Assembly: GCA_032622095.1 (NCBI GenBank)
Contig: CP136063.1
Coordinates: 186,546,248 to 186,610,247, forward strand
DNA length: 64,000 nucleotides
Reading direction: 5' to 3'
From: Siphonodentalium dalli
Lineage: Eukaryota > Mollusca > Scaphopoda > Gadilida > Siphonodentaliidae
Every line of letters begins with the position of its first letter. Position 1 is the stretch's first letter. A program made the position numbers and the translations under genes. Shown in pieces: positions 33,939-44,636 of the stretch. Below the pieces are notes generated by a model that was not told the origin of the DNA, searched no databases, and saw only the letters and a list, made by a program, of their open reading frames with translations.

Positions 33939-34113
33939 CCCTTTCATGACAGGATCTGAGCTGGTGCAACATTAAAGACCATGTGACAGTGCATTCTCTT
34001 TGGAAGCCTTGCATATATGAGAGAATGCACTGTCTTACAAGGTCAATGTAAATAAGAGAATGCATTGGCTCATGGTTTTCGCAAAATTGAAGAAGGCTCC
34101 AGTCATGAAAGTG
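33939..34113. mobile_element. piggyBac-like MITE, CCCTTTCATGAC ends
   Basis: Left end CCCTTTCATGACAGG after ATAA, right end AGTCATGAAAGTG before TTAA (34114-34117). The body holds GTGCATTCTCTTTGG and AGAGAATGCACTG inverted words like those at 12803 and 16335. Short derivative of that family. Confidence 0.7.
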
Positions 34114-34218
34114 TTAATAACAAGTCTGGTCATTGTCAATGTAGGTACCAGCATATCATGCAATCCAAGGTATTAGTTCTGTCTGTGTTTCAGTCTTTCA
34201 CAAAGTTTTTGACACTTA

Positions 34219-34406
34219 CAGTAATGCTCTAAATAATCGACTCCTTAACCACAGCAGAATTATGGGTAATTTTTCACAATTTAGTCGGAAATATGGCTTG
34301 TTATGGCTTTCCGATGAATGGCAACAAGCCATATTTCCGACTAAATCCTGAAAAATTACCCATAATTCTGCTGTGGTTAAGGAGTCGATTATTTAGGGCA
34401 TTAATG
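34219..34406. mobile_element. Palindromic TA-flanked MITE, copy 6
   Basis: 188 bp, TA on both sides, ends CAGTAATGCTCTAAAT and GGGCATTAATG. The centre is shortened, with the left CATTCATCGG stretch missing. It lies in the pseudogene intron and is absent from the intact intron. Confidence 0.8.
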
Positions 34407-34509
34407 TAGTTGACTGCTATGTAGAAAACATAACAAACATATAAAGTTAAGAAAACAAGACAGTCAATTACTGTTGATGGCTGAGTAGATGATGTTTTAC
34501 GAATTACTA

Positions 34510-34925
34510 CATGGAAGTAAAGAGTTTATCTCTGACCTCGGCCCTTGCCCCTATTTGACATGATGACCCCAATTTAACAAATCTGAATCACAGTAACCAC
34601 CAAATATAAGCTAAATAGGCCAAATGGTTCTTGCGAAGAAGACGTTTTAAGAATTAGTATAGAGGGAAAAAGATATTAATTGACCTATTTGACCCAGTGA
34701 CCACAATTGAACATATCTTTACCCCAGTCACCCAAGGACCCTCAATACCAAATATAAGCTAAAATAGGCCCAATGGTTCTTGAGAAGGAGATGTTTTAAG
34801 AATTATTATAGAGGGAAAGAGTTATTTCCCTGGCTCCACCCCTATTTGACCTGGTGACCCTATTTGAACAGATCTGATCCCAGTCACTCAAGGACGCTCC
34901 ATAACATATATAATAAGCTTGCCAT
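34510..34925 (-). repeat. Family X repeat units
   Basis: Two to three units carrying CCCCTATTTGAC, AACAAATCTGAATC, CAGTCACCCAAGGACCCTC, CAAATATAAGCTAAA and TTAAGAATTA(C/G)TATAGAGGG. No end hairpin is visible. Confidence 0.65.
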
Positions 34926-35229
34926 GATTAATTGACTAACCTTAAGTGTGGTAGTCGACAGTTATTTACTTTCGTCGGCTAATCACCCAAAGGGGGGGGG
35001 GGGTGGATATGGTTGTGTTTTTAAGCAGTACTATTCACAAGTACCATGCCTGGAAGTAAAAGTTAACAGAATGTAGCACAATTTACCACCCGACAGCCTT
35101 TTCTGTCGCCACTTCTGATGCGGCTTCCTTTGATATCTCAGTCGAAGTTTGGCAGCCTTCTTCAAAGAGTTTGGTGTGCCTTTGATGTCATGTTACAGCC
35201 TTGCCATTGTTTATAAATTATGTTTTAAC

Positions 35230-36497
35230 TAGTGCTGGGACGGTTGGGGTTTTTTCCTAACCAGTTAACCACGGGCATTAACCTAATCATAACCGGTTAA
35301 CCGCGACCATCATTACCCTAAATACGAGATTGAATACACTGGTCACTATATCGTCAAAACAAGTGTTTATACGCGTCCTGGAAACGGTGATATACATGCG
35401 ATCACAAACGATGTCATGGTCGTACAATGCGGTCCCGTTACGGCGATCAAATAGTGGTAAATGTGTATAAATTAATTAAGTTTTGAGCCCAAACAAACTA
35501 AAATATAATATATATTAGTGGTGCGCTAGTATATAGATGTTTACGGGAGATCCGCACCGCATAAACAACGCTTGCTTGCAAAATTTTCAGCGACGAAATA
35601 TAGTTCCTTCCTCGTGTATATCCCGGACACGATTAGCCCAAACGTATACTACAAGGTACTGAAGGTAGGTATACTGTTGTTTAGTAATGTTTACTAGTGT
35701 TTGGGTATAGGTAGGTATGTATTAATCACAGTGGCTCCACGATGTTACTTCAATTATTTAATAAACAAATTCAAACAAAATTAAATCGTCATGATTCATT
35801 ACACAAGCCCCAGCCAGTGTTTAGGAAATAAAGTTATCGAACGTATCGAACACATCACTAGATATACTCTGAGTTCCCACTCCCAGTAGGCCTGTGTTTT
35901 TTCTGGATGTGGGACTTCATATTGGATGTTGATCCAGAATAAACGAATCGCGTTCGGCAGGCCTTGCATTCCGCCCATTTCTTCTTTTTTTCCCATCATT
36001 TTCAATTAGGACTAAATGTCCCCAAACGTTCAATTTCCGTTTTTGTAGGTCTTCTGTCATCGCTTTGAGACGAACAAATGATAATGACAAGGGGGGTGAC
36101 AGTTTCATGAAAACAGACAGACTATTGATGACGTAGTAAAAGTCTAAACTTGATTGCTTTGATGTATGCCGCGGTGCGCATGCAGCCGGAACGTCATGTA
36201 ATGCAGCCGAAGGAAATTGGCATTGAATGTGTAGCAAGTGATTCGCAGACTGATACAGAGTGTAGTTGTTGGTTTCATGTCTGGAAAAGCCGCCGATGAT
36301 CAAACGGGCTTGTGTTGTGGGATATATGAATACAAAATCAACTGTCCAAATCACTTCTAAGCGGCTTCTTATTACTTACTCTCGTTACTTAAACTTCAGT
36401 AAATGATACTACGATGATAGTACGATTGTTATCAATAGTACGGTTATCCGGTTGTGGCCGTAACCGAACCGTAAATCGGACAACCGTCCCAGCACTA
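35230..36497 (-). mobile_element. hAT element with 8-bp duplication GTTTTAAC
   Basis: TIRs TAGTGCTGGGACGGTTG are identical at both ends over 17 bases. GTTTTAAC is duplicated at 35222-35229 and 36498-36505. It is 1268 bp long, too short for a full hAT transposase, but the minus strand keeps a BED zinc-finger relic (35888-36060), which confirms the superfamily. Subterminal AACCGGTTAACC-type words occur at both ends. Absent from the intact intron, so inserted after the gene duplication. Confidence 0.9.
35888..36060 (-). pseudogene. BED zinc-finger relic of a hAT transposase
   Basis: The ATG at 36060-36058 opens MTEDLQKRKLNVWGHL, then an A7 run (about 35989-35995) shifts the frame. The next frame reads WAECKACRTRFVYSGSTSNM and continues to SHIQKKH. 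Trp, C-x2-C, the SGSTSNM segment and H-x4-H fit the BED finger (Zn-binding, DNA-contacting) found at the N-terminus of hAT transposases and ZBED proteins. The catalytic domain is absent. Confidence 0.75.
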
Positions 36498-36505
36498 GTT
36501 TTAAC

Positions 36506-37089
36506 TGTGAATTTATGTTCCTATGGATAGGTAATTAGCGATCATTATATCCAAAATGGAGGACATGCATGGGACTGCATCTATATTTCATTTTTCAAAT
36601 TTTATATTTTATTATCCAACTTGGGAACGTACCGGTATGTACCCCCTCCCTCCCCTGCCACCACGTTGCATGATGCGCTGCATGCACTTTGAATTACAAG
36701 TACAGTAACAGGCAGCGCGCACACACACCGAAGCCTGCAAAATAAAATTAAGTGCTATAATATGTCAGGTGACGCAATCGATACACAATGGGATTTTCTA
36801 CAAAACTACAGTCCGTTTTCAATAAGTATGCGACAATTCTGCATGCTTTCAATTGGCACCACGGTTGAGTTTAGGTGGCCGATGACGGGCGGGGGGGTCA
36901 GAATGACAATCCTGCTGACAGAAAGTTTATAACTGTGTTCAGACTGGATGTAAAGTAGTCATTGTAATTTTGCATTGACCACGTCTTTATCTGGGTGTAA
37001 TATAGGCTGGATATATAAACGATTAATCAACTAACCGTCGACTATACCGGTCGATTATGAAAACTCATAGTCGTGGCAACCCTAATATA
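36506..37089. other. Non-coding, nothing recognised
   Basis: No gene is supported. GTACCGGTATGTAC-type and GGCGGGGGGGTC strings are present but isolated. Confidence 0.4.
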
Positions 37090-37480
37090 TTACTAAGAAT
37101 TACTATGGAGGGAAAGAGTTATGTCCCTGGCTCCGACCCTATGTGACCTGGTGAGTCTTGATGACCCCATATGAACAATTTGAATCCCAGTCACCCAAGA
37201 AGTCTCCATACATATATGCTGAATTGGCCTGATGGAGTATGATTTAAGAATTACTAGGGAGGGAAATATGTTCCTGGCTCCGCACACATTTGACCCCATT
37301 GGAACAAATACCAGTCACACAAGGATGGAGCCTCGATACCAAATATGACCCAATTCGGCTTGTGGTTCTGGAGATGATGATGACAGATGGATGAACGGAA
37401 ATAACATGGAAGGACGAATGCACAAGAAGTGGTGACTATAGCTCGAATGGAGATCTTCATCTCAGGTGAGTTAAAAACTG
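37090..37480 (+). repeat. Family X units with degenerate right hairpin
   Basis: Contains AGGGAAAGAGTTATGTCCCT, GTCACCCAAGAAG, CAAATATGACCCAATTCGGC and a right end GTGACTATAGCTCGAATGG...CTCAGGTGAGTTAAAAACTG. It matches the reversed units at 5740-5930 in the intact intron, so it predates the duplication. Confidence 0.65.
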
Positions 37481-37826
37481 TCAATGATATTGTTTCTTTA
37501 GTGATTTAAAGGAGGACTGTACCCTAAATCCGGTCATTTATGGGAACATCTCCTTTTATACTCAACAGCATGTATGTACCATGCAAACAACATGGTAATT
37601 TTAATGAAAATGAATTAATTACTTCATTTGTTGTATATATTCTCTTCAGTATTAAAGGAGATGGTAACATAAATGTGTGCAAAACCCCTTCAAGCTTCTG
37701 ATAATTCCCCACTATGTTGACCTACTCAATTTCAGAATGACCTGCACAATTATGATCGGGTAGTTTATTTTGACCGAAACCATTCGGAACATTATGAGCA
37801 GGATTGTGCTTCGACATTAAGCTTAC

Positions 37827-40252
37827 CTGTGCTTTAACAGCAGACATCCTCTTAGGTCTACCTGTGGCAGTGGTCTCCTTTGATCCAGTGCTCTGATCCT
37901 TAAGATAATCGGCCATCATCTTATCAATATCTGATTCAGCATCTTCGCTTGACGTAACTGATGATGCAACATCATCTTCACCAGAATCCTCATTCCCATC
38001 ATCAACATCGGCTTCGGTATCTTCATTGTTGAATTCATCTGAGCTATCAGCATTAAGGGTCGCTGGAGAAAGAGGCATAAGAGCAGGTGAAATATCATCT
38101 GGCGTAGCTGGTGCAAATGTGAACTGCTGAGTAAGATTCAGGCACTCTTTGGCAGCTACGTGCCTCTTCAAAGAGTAGCTAGTTCTCGAGGTAAACTCAC
38201 ATGCTTTACACATGAAAATGAACTTCTCTTTTAGCTCCTTAATCTTGGTATCAATGATGACAATTTGTCACTCGGAGTGACTATCAGCAAATTGAGTGGT
38301 CAAGTTAAGACTTGTGCTTTCTGTTTTGTGGCTGGTCTGCACCTTCTTCTTTATCCCATGGGGAACAAGATATGGCTTGAAAATGCAGTGACGCTTCAGG
38401 CAAAAGAACAGATACGGATCCCTTTGTTCCGCAATCGCTTTCATATCTGTTGCTTACATAAGACATCCCTGGTGATGATCAAGTAAATGTTCTTTGACTA
38501 GAGTGTAGATATCAGAGCACACATTTGAAAAGACTCTCCCCACTGATGACCGAGCTTGGTGAGTTTATTTTGGTGCAATCTTTAGTCGAAGTGGTCTGGT
38601 CGGCAGATCCAACCGACCCGAGTTCGTGCCAGAATCCTATGTATTGTTCTTATCATTTATCATTGCCACATACTTATGAGGCTTTCCTTGATGATTGATG
38701 TTTAGATGGGTCTTCATCAATGGCTGGACCGTTGGGCCGTAATCACAATACCCGCATGTCCACCAGAGACTCCTTTGCCACAGATCTGGTGGAGTTTGTA
38801 CAGGGCCAACTCTTGTCAACAATACAGGAACCGGAGTCCCACCTGAGGTATTTGGAATGGCAGTTAAATCCTTCACAACAGCTGGAATAGAAGGTTGAAG
38901 CACAGTAGACTGTGGTTTTGGCTGAAGTGACTGCGGCTGCGATGGTGCTGTTCGAGTTAACGATGGCATTTTAGAAGTAGGTTGTAAAGATGTGTTGTCA
39001 GAACTAGATCTGGGAAACATTACTACATTGTTTGATTCTTCATTCATTTTTGGTAATTCATCGTCAACTTCTATGTCAAAATAATCATGGCTGTCATCTT
39101 CCTGGTTATTGTCATTAATGGTTCTTGTAGTTGCTTGATTGCTGTCTCCTGATTCAGATGAAGTCTCAGTAGCAGATCCTTCATCATCCGAACTGGGCTG
39201 CTTTCTTTTTCGGCTGATAGGAGATGTTGATGGTTCCTTTCCAGACTTGAGGACATCAATCTTGAGATAATCCAGCAACAGCGAAACATATTTCAGTGAG
39301 GAACTAAAAGCCTCAAATTCTTCATGATTTTTCATCGAGTGGTTAGTGACATCAGCCCTGGAGAATGATTGATAGGTACAAAACCGGCAGTGAAACCTGT
39401 GCGTAATGGTGTGCGATATCAGATCGCGTTTATTCTCAGTCTTAAATTGACAAAAGTTACACCAATACTGCATCATATCCAAGTTGGATATTACGGTACC
39501 TTTTCGAGGTCGAAACTTTACATTAGATGACAGGCCGCAAACTAACTCATGGGTGCAAACATTCAGCATATCTTCTGCATCAGAATCCGAAATGCTCTTT
39601 TCCATCAAACAGGCAGACAATATGACTTCTTGATTATCATTACACTGCCGTGTTGGACTGCATGGCCTCAAAATGACACCTGCTAGATCTTTCTTCATCC
39701 CTGCTGAACTGTATATACTTTCTTGTTTTGATATCTTCTGTGATTCCTTTGGCATTAGGAATGTAAAGGGACCTTCGGATGGGAAGGATGCAGTCAGATT
39801 TTTGTCACTAGCTGACTTTGCAGGAGTTCGTAGACCGGGTTTAAACTGTTCTGCACCAGTGTCTGCACTGCTCTTTTCTAGGAGATCTTTATTTTTCTGC
39901 ATGAGGTTCTCTATGAATTTGGCCACTGTTAAATCTCTATTCTTTGAATCAAGCATGGTTTTGAGTAGCCCAGCAACATTGTCATCTCCTGAGCCAGATG
40001 ACAGAGATTTGGCAAGAGTTTCTGAGGGCTCAGCTGCAGATAACTCTGATGATTTACTAGTATTCATACCGCTACTAGTGCCGTCATATTGTTGATCGCC
40101 ATAATCATGTGTGATTGGCTCAGTTTTGATAACAGGAACTAATGTATTCGTTGGTTGCATCATGCTGGTGGGAGGAGTTAGCTGGATAGGTAATTTTATT
40201 ATCAGCCGTCCTCGAGGATTCATCATTTGCCATGGTTTTTGGGCCAAATGGA
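37827..40252 (-). pseudogene. Zinc-finger pseudogene, long exon
   Basis: Reverse copy of 2779-5579 with acceptor TTTTTTTCAG and donor CAG|GTAAGC retained. Reading from the acceptor, the frame is open for about 538 codons, then TCA becomes TAG (complement 38637-38639). Further damage: about 145 bases lost before the WTCGYCDY finger, a short loss before the FKCAHC finger, TAT to TAA (38454-38456), and about 125 bases lost that carried the YKCSYC finger. The last 160 codons (38213-37827) reopen and keep the acidic stretch. Two codons gained (DTG in SSADTGAEQ) and one tandem repeat absent show independent divergence. The finger pair at about 39340-39480 is intact. Confidence 0.95.
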
Positions 40253-40320
40253 CTGAAAAAAAGAGAATGAACAATAATTAACTTTTTCATTACCTACTAC
40301 TCCTTGATGAGTAGTTCCCT

Positions 40321-40395
40321 TATGAAATGTTCAGATAACAAGTTCAACAAAAGACCAGAGAGCATTTGTTGAACTTATCATTTGAACATTTCCCA
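40321..40395. repeat. Palindrome of the GTTCAACAAA type (arm B copy)
   Basis: Counterpart of 2625-2705: GAAATGTTCAGATAACAAGT, then TTCAACAAAAGACC, and the complementary TTTGTTGAACTTATCATTTG. Confidence 0.7.
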
Positions 40396-40709
40396 CTAAT
40401 GAATAGAAAGCCTTCTGCAGGCTTGCAGGCATTAAAATCCATAAAAGTTTGTGAGAATCAAAATCTACAGCGAACCAGCTGCTTTCACGGGAATCAAACT
40501 AAGAAACATTATTCTAATTCTCGTCAGATATTAAGCCCTGACTTGTATTTTCTGCTTATATTTCCTGAACACCACTCATCCATTCACTCCTATTAGTTTG
40601 CCTATTCTGATTCTGATGCTTGAAAAGTAAAACTATTACAATAGGCTACAAGATCTTCAAGATCAATGACCAAAGGCTGCTTTAACTCCTTAATCCCTGG
40701 TGAAACCTA

Positions 40710-40944
40710 CAGTAATGCCCTAATTAGACTCCTTAACCACAGCAGAATTATGGGTAATTTTTTAGGATTTAGTTGGAAATATGGCTTGTTGCCATTCATC
40801 GGAAAGCTCTCACTGAGAGCTTTCCGATAAAGCTCTCACTGAGAGTTTCCGATGAATGGCAACAAGTCATATATCCGACTAAATCATGAAAAATTACCCA
40901 TAATTCTGCTGTGGTTAAGGAGTTGATTATTTAGGGCATTACTG
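40710..40944. mobile_element. Palindromic TA-flanked MITE, copy 7 (enlarged centre)
   Basis: 235 bp. Left end TA|CAGTAATGCCCTAATTAG, right end GGGCATTACTG|AA. The central GAAAGCTCTCACTGAGAG segment is duplicated (40800-40850), giving two nested small hairpins. The right TA has mutated. Confidence 0.8.
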
Positions 40945-41245
40945 AAGTTTGACATGTCTGATGAATACCTGTGAAGTGGCTCTGGTGAACACCTGATGTC
41001 ATAACTCCAGTCAATTATTGTTTCTTTCTATAATCTATGAAATAATTTGTCTGAATAGGAAATACTGTAAATAGATTTACCAGTACTTGTACTTCAGAAA
41101 CATAACTTAAAATTTGATGAGTCATCAAAGTACAACAAAGTCATCCAGGTACCAAATTAGCCAAAACTTATGCTTTCAGAGCTAAAAAAAAAGTTGCATA
41201 ATTGTCCCAATATATGTAGATCACAACTTCCTCCCAAATGAGTTT

Positions 41246-41408
41246 TATAAGGATTAACTGTCATGTGGACTGTTTTTATGGAGATGTAACCGTGAGGTAA
41301 GTGGACATAACTTGTGTAAAACCCGAAGGGTTTTACATACAAGTTATGACCACTTACCTCATGGTTACATCTCCATAAAAATAGTCCACATGACAGTTAA
41401 TCCTTATA
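41246..41408. repeat. Near-perfect palindrome, arms of about 80 bases
   Basis: TATAAGGATTAACTGTCATG, GGAGATGTAACC and GAGGTAAGTGG on the left are mirrored on the right around AAACCC-GAA-GGGTTT at about 41325. Only three or four mismatches are seen. Fold-back element or recent hairpin; no duplication is visible at the edges beyond TA. Confidence 0.85.
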
Positions 41409-41659
41409 TTTATATACATTTAGCGAAAAAGCCACTTTTGTAAATGTATTTAAATCGAAAAGTGTATCGTGACAAAAACAGCCCAAAATACCCAATAGCA
41501 CCCTTGGCAAAAGTTAATAGGAACAATTTCTCTTCATATTGAAACCCGATGATGTATTAAGTCAATCCTGCGCGAGTCCAAATGCGCCCAAAACATTACG
41601 CGTTCGTCTTTCCAACCCAACGACGTATCGATGGTGTTATGAGCCGTTGCGCATTCACC

Positions 41660-41712
41660 GAGAAATAACTGCAACTAGCCACGTGGGCGCCGACCAATCA
41701 GAATACTGGATT
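41660..41712. promoter_or_regulatory. Promoter-like: CACGTG plus CCAAT
   Basis: CCACGTGGGCGCCGACCAATCA places an E-box 8 bases from a CCAAT box in a locally GC-rich, CpG-containing stretch (41570-41710). No gene start is recognised next to it. A similar pair lies at 53820-53855. Confidence 0.3.
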
Positions 41713-41769
41713 TAGTGATGACAACACTTAGTATGTAAATATATGAATTGGACATAAATTTGTTAATAT

Positions 41770-42370
41770 CAAGACAGTCAATGACTGTGGGGTCATTCAC
41801 CGGACAGTAAAGACGGAGAAGACTGGGACTCTGAAGACAACAATAGTTAGTTAAGTATGTTGTTAAAACGTAATTAGTTTTTTTTAATTTAAATTTAAAT
41901 CTTTTATTTTTATTAAAAAAAAAAATTGAGCAAGGAGTAAAATCTAAATGTTTTTTTTTATTTAAAAATAATTTTGCTTGTCAAAATAAGCAAGGAGTTA
42001 AATCTAAAAAATTAATCTAAATTATTATTATTATATATTTATTTTTTTTTAAGATATTGACACTGGCTCTGCCCATGTTTGCCCAGTGATCCCATTTTAA
42101 CAGATCTGAACCCCAGTAAACCAAGGACCCTCCATGCCAAATATAAGCTTAATGGTTATTGAGAAGAAGTTGTTTTAAGACTTACTCTGGATAGAAAGAG
42201 TTATGGCCCTGGCTTTGCAACTATTTGACTTGGTGACCTCATTTTTGTCACCTAGGTAACATCCACACCAAATATGAACCCATTTGGTCTTATGGGTTTG
42301 GAGAAGAAGTTTTAAAAAAATTTGATGGACGAGGAGCTCCACAGGAGATGTTGCCTCAGGTGAGCTTAAA
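41770..42370 (+). mobile_element. Family X element, short copy
   Basis: Left edge ACAGTCAATGACTGTGGGGTC at 41774, then an AT-rich stretch with AGCAAGGAGT(T)AAAATCTAAA twice, two X units, and a right end GAGGAGCTCCACAGGAGATG...CTCAGGTGAGCTTAAAAC. Non-coding. It shows left and right X ends in one copy of about 600 bp. Confidence 0.6.
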
Positions 42371-43406
42371 ACTATAATCACGGGAACCTATATATCAGTA
42401 ACAAACTTGAACTCAACAACTCAAATAGTTTGTCCTATGGAGGGGGGTTAAAGTTTTTGAAGTGAGTGGCTAATTCTTAAACTTATAAAGCTGTCTCTAT
42501 AAGAAACAGTCTCAATCAACAAAAGATGATCCAAACTACAGAAACTACAAACTACAGAACCATTCAAAGGGTAGAAATTAATTCACTGAAAGGAAGTGTT
42601 AAAACTGTATAAACAACATATTTTGATTGACCCACCACTGAGTAGAGACTGAAGGCTCCTGGGAATACATTTGACATTCAATTTCAAAACTAATTACCAA
42701 AACAAAACCCTCTGGCTGGAGAGAGCTGTGTGTGCTTGTTGATACTGCACTGTCAGATTGGACATGTGGATAATTATCATCAACAGAGCAGACTGGTATT
42801 ACTTTAAGAGATAATATTCTAGCATATATGCACAGGGTGTATTGCATTGTGACTGAAATATATTTAAATGGACATGGCTCAATCGAACACTAAGATTTAT
42901 GTATACGTAATTCGAGAAAAGGGGTCTCAAAACATTCCAGAGCTAATTCGTCGATATAACGCTAAAAAACACGTTTTGTTAGTTATATTTTTGCGTAAAT
43001 TTTATATCGTTTCTCTGTTCCGGTTAAATTTTTCTAATCAGCCGATCTTCTGAGTGATGCCGACAGCGCTCGTGTGTTTTTGGAATAAGTGCATTCTGGA
43101 TACCGCCATGTTTGTGACGTAATATTTTTCAAGTTTCCCCAGCGTCTCTATCATTTTCGGTACGCGATAATGTGTTTCCGTTGGATCTTATTTGTCCATG
43201 CGAGAATAATAACCTCTATTGACAAAGATGTAACGATAGAACGGTTTTCCAGTTTGATACACAATGTCAACATGAATTTTAGTCATTTACATTGATCCTT
43301 GGAACACATTGATTTTTCTCAAATATACTCTAATCACAATTTGTAGGCAATAATTTTCAGTTGAGTGTGTCAATGAACTGCAGTTAGTTAAATTCCGTAG
43401 TTCTTT
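42371..43406. other. Non-coding, nothing recognised
   Basis: Frames of 60-80 codons on both strands lack homology and splice context. No repeat family of this window is present. Confidence 0.45.
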
Positions 43407-43410
43407 TTAA

Positions 43411-43850
43411 AGGTACTCAATCCGATCAGACGGTCCCCATACCATCAAGATACAACAGCAACAACATTTCTTCAAAATACGCTTTAGTTATAAGAATTGA
43501 TGTAATGCAACAACATAATGCTAATCACTGTCATCTATAGTATAAAATTTCATAAAACTTGTTGTTTATCAACATTTTTTTCAACAAAATATGGCCGTAT
43601 AATCACTGATGTATCACACAAATTTACCATATTACCACTTGACTTTAGACTTATCCATCTTCATCCGCAATTTTGTCCGAGACCCTCCGTTTGACCACGT
43701 GTTTCTGGGCCACATATTATTACATATCTCGAGAAATAACAAACTTCAACAATCGATATCTGTTCACTCTGAGCTTTGGTGGGTGGGGTCCTCGACTCAA
43801 GTCTAATATTTTGTTAACCCCTGAAGCCAGAGAAACACTAATTTAGGACC
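43411..43850. mobile_element. TTAA-flanked long-TIR element (AGGTACTC family), right end lost
   Basis: TTAA at 43407-43410, left end AGGTACTCAATCCGATCAGA; body with CTTGACTTTAGACTTATCCA (the ATCC site hit by the nested element elsewhere) and GGGTGGGGTCCTCGACTC. It stops at AATTTAGGACC without the inverted end. Confidence 0.7.
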
Positions 43851-44636
43851 GAAATGAAAATCGGAAAATATGTTTCTACCTCTAATAAAAAGGAACGATA
43901 TTGAAAAATGTCACTTCCCTGGTGACATACTGGCATCCGTGTGGAGTTTAGAGTCTAAATATCTAGACACAACCAGTACATATAGGTTACTTGGAGCACT
44001 CAAAATTTGTTTATTTTATTTCATCATCAGTTTAATTAAAACCACCAGCCTCTGAGTCACAAGACGAAATGTGGGAAAAGGGCAAACATGTAAGACCTCC
44101 AGGTCTCGTCGATAAAAGTTTTGACCCAGAAAATATTTGGACTAAGTTGGTTTTTATTCCATTTTGAAGAGGAATAATAATCATATCCTCTATAACATAT
44201 CCAAAATCCGATAAATCCGCTTAGAGCAAAATGTTCTATTCAAAATGGCATCCATGATGACAATTGGTATTGAAAAATGCTGATTTTCAGTGATAGGTGG
44301 CTTTAATTGCACCAACTATCGCCAAGTTAGTAATAAAATTAAATATACACAAACAATGATTAGTCGTAAACCATATAATTATGTAGAATGTCTGTACCAA
44401 CTTGGGCATATCACACCTGTTACCCCATTTGATATTGGAATAATTAGAAAACAGACATGAAAAATAATACCAAAATACGGATCTACGTAAATTGTGAAAA
44501 ACTATATGCATATATACTTAATAGCTAGATCATATCATGAATCGCTATCCTGGCTATGCCCGTAGAGATAATTCTACACCAGTTCAAGTAATGTGAAATT
44601 TTTCATGTTCAGATAGGGAAGTTTATAAACATTTAA
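43851..44636. other. Non-coding, nothing recognised
   Basis: No supportable gene. Frames up to about 75 codons have no recognisable product. Confidence 0.4.

Larger units (their letters stand above)
28970..37826 (-). other. Expanded pseudogene intron (8857 bp)
   Basis: Same donor and acceptor as the 1745-bp intron of the intact gene. The extra ~7 kb includes a family Y array (29007-29983), the nested TTAA/ATCC pair (30073-32670), a family Y fragment, two MITEs and a hAT element. Parts shared with the intact intron: 29986-30068 with 32675 onward (partner of 7060-7300) and 37090-37480 (partner of 5740-5930). Confidence 0.85.
25265..40430 (-). repeat. Arm B of the large inverted duplication
   Basis: Reverse-order copy of 2592-9840 carrying the zinc-finger pseudogene. 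It is twice as long as arm A because of later insertions: 25577-26735, a palindrome at 28018, and at least three elements in the intron. It ends near CAGGCATTAAAATCC at 40425-40440, where block U is missing. Confidence 0.9.
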
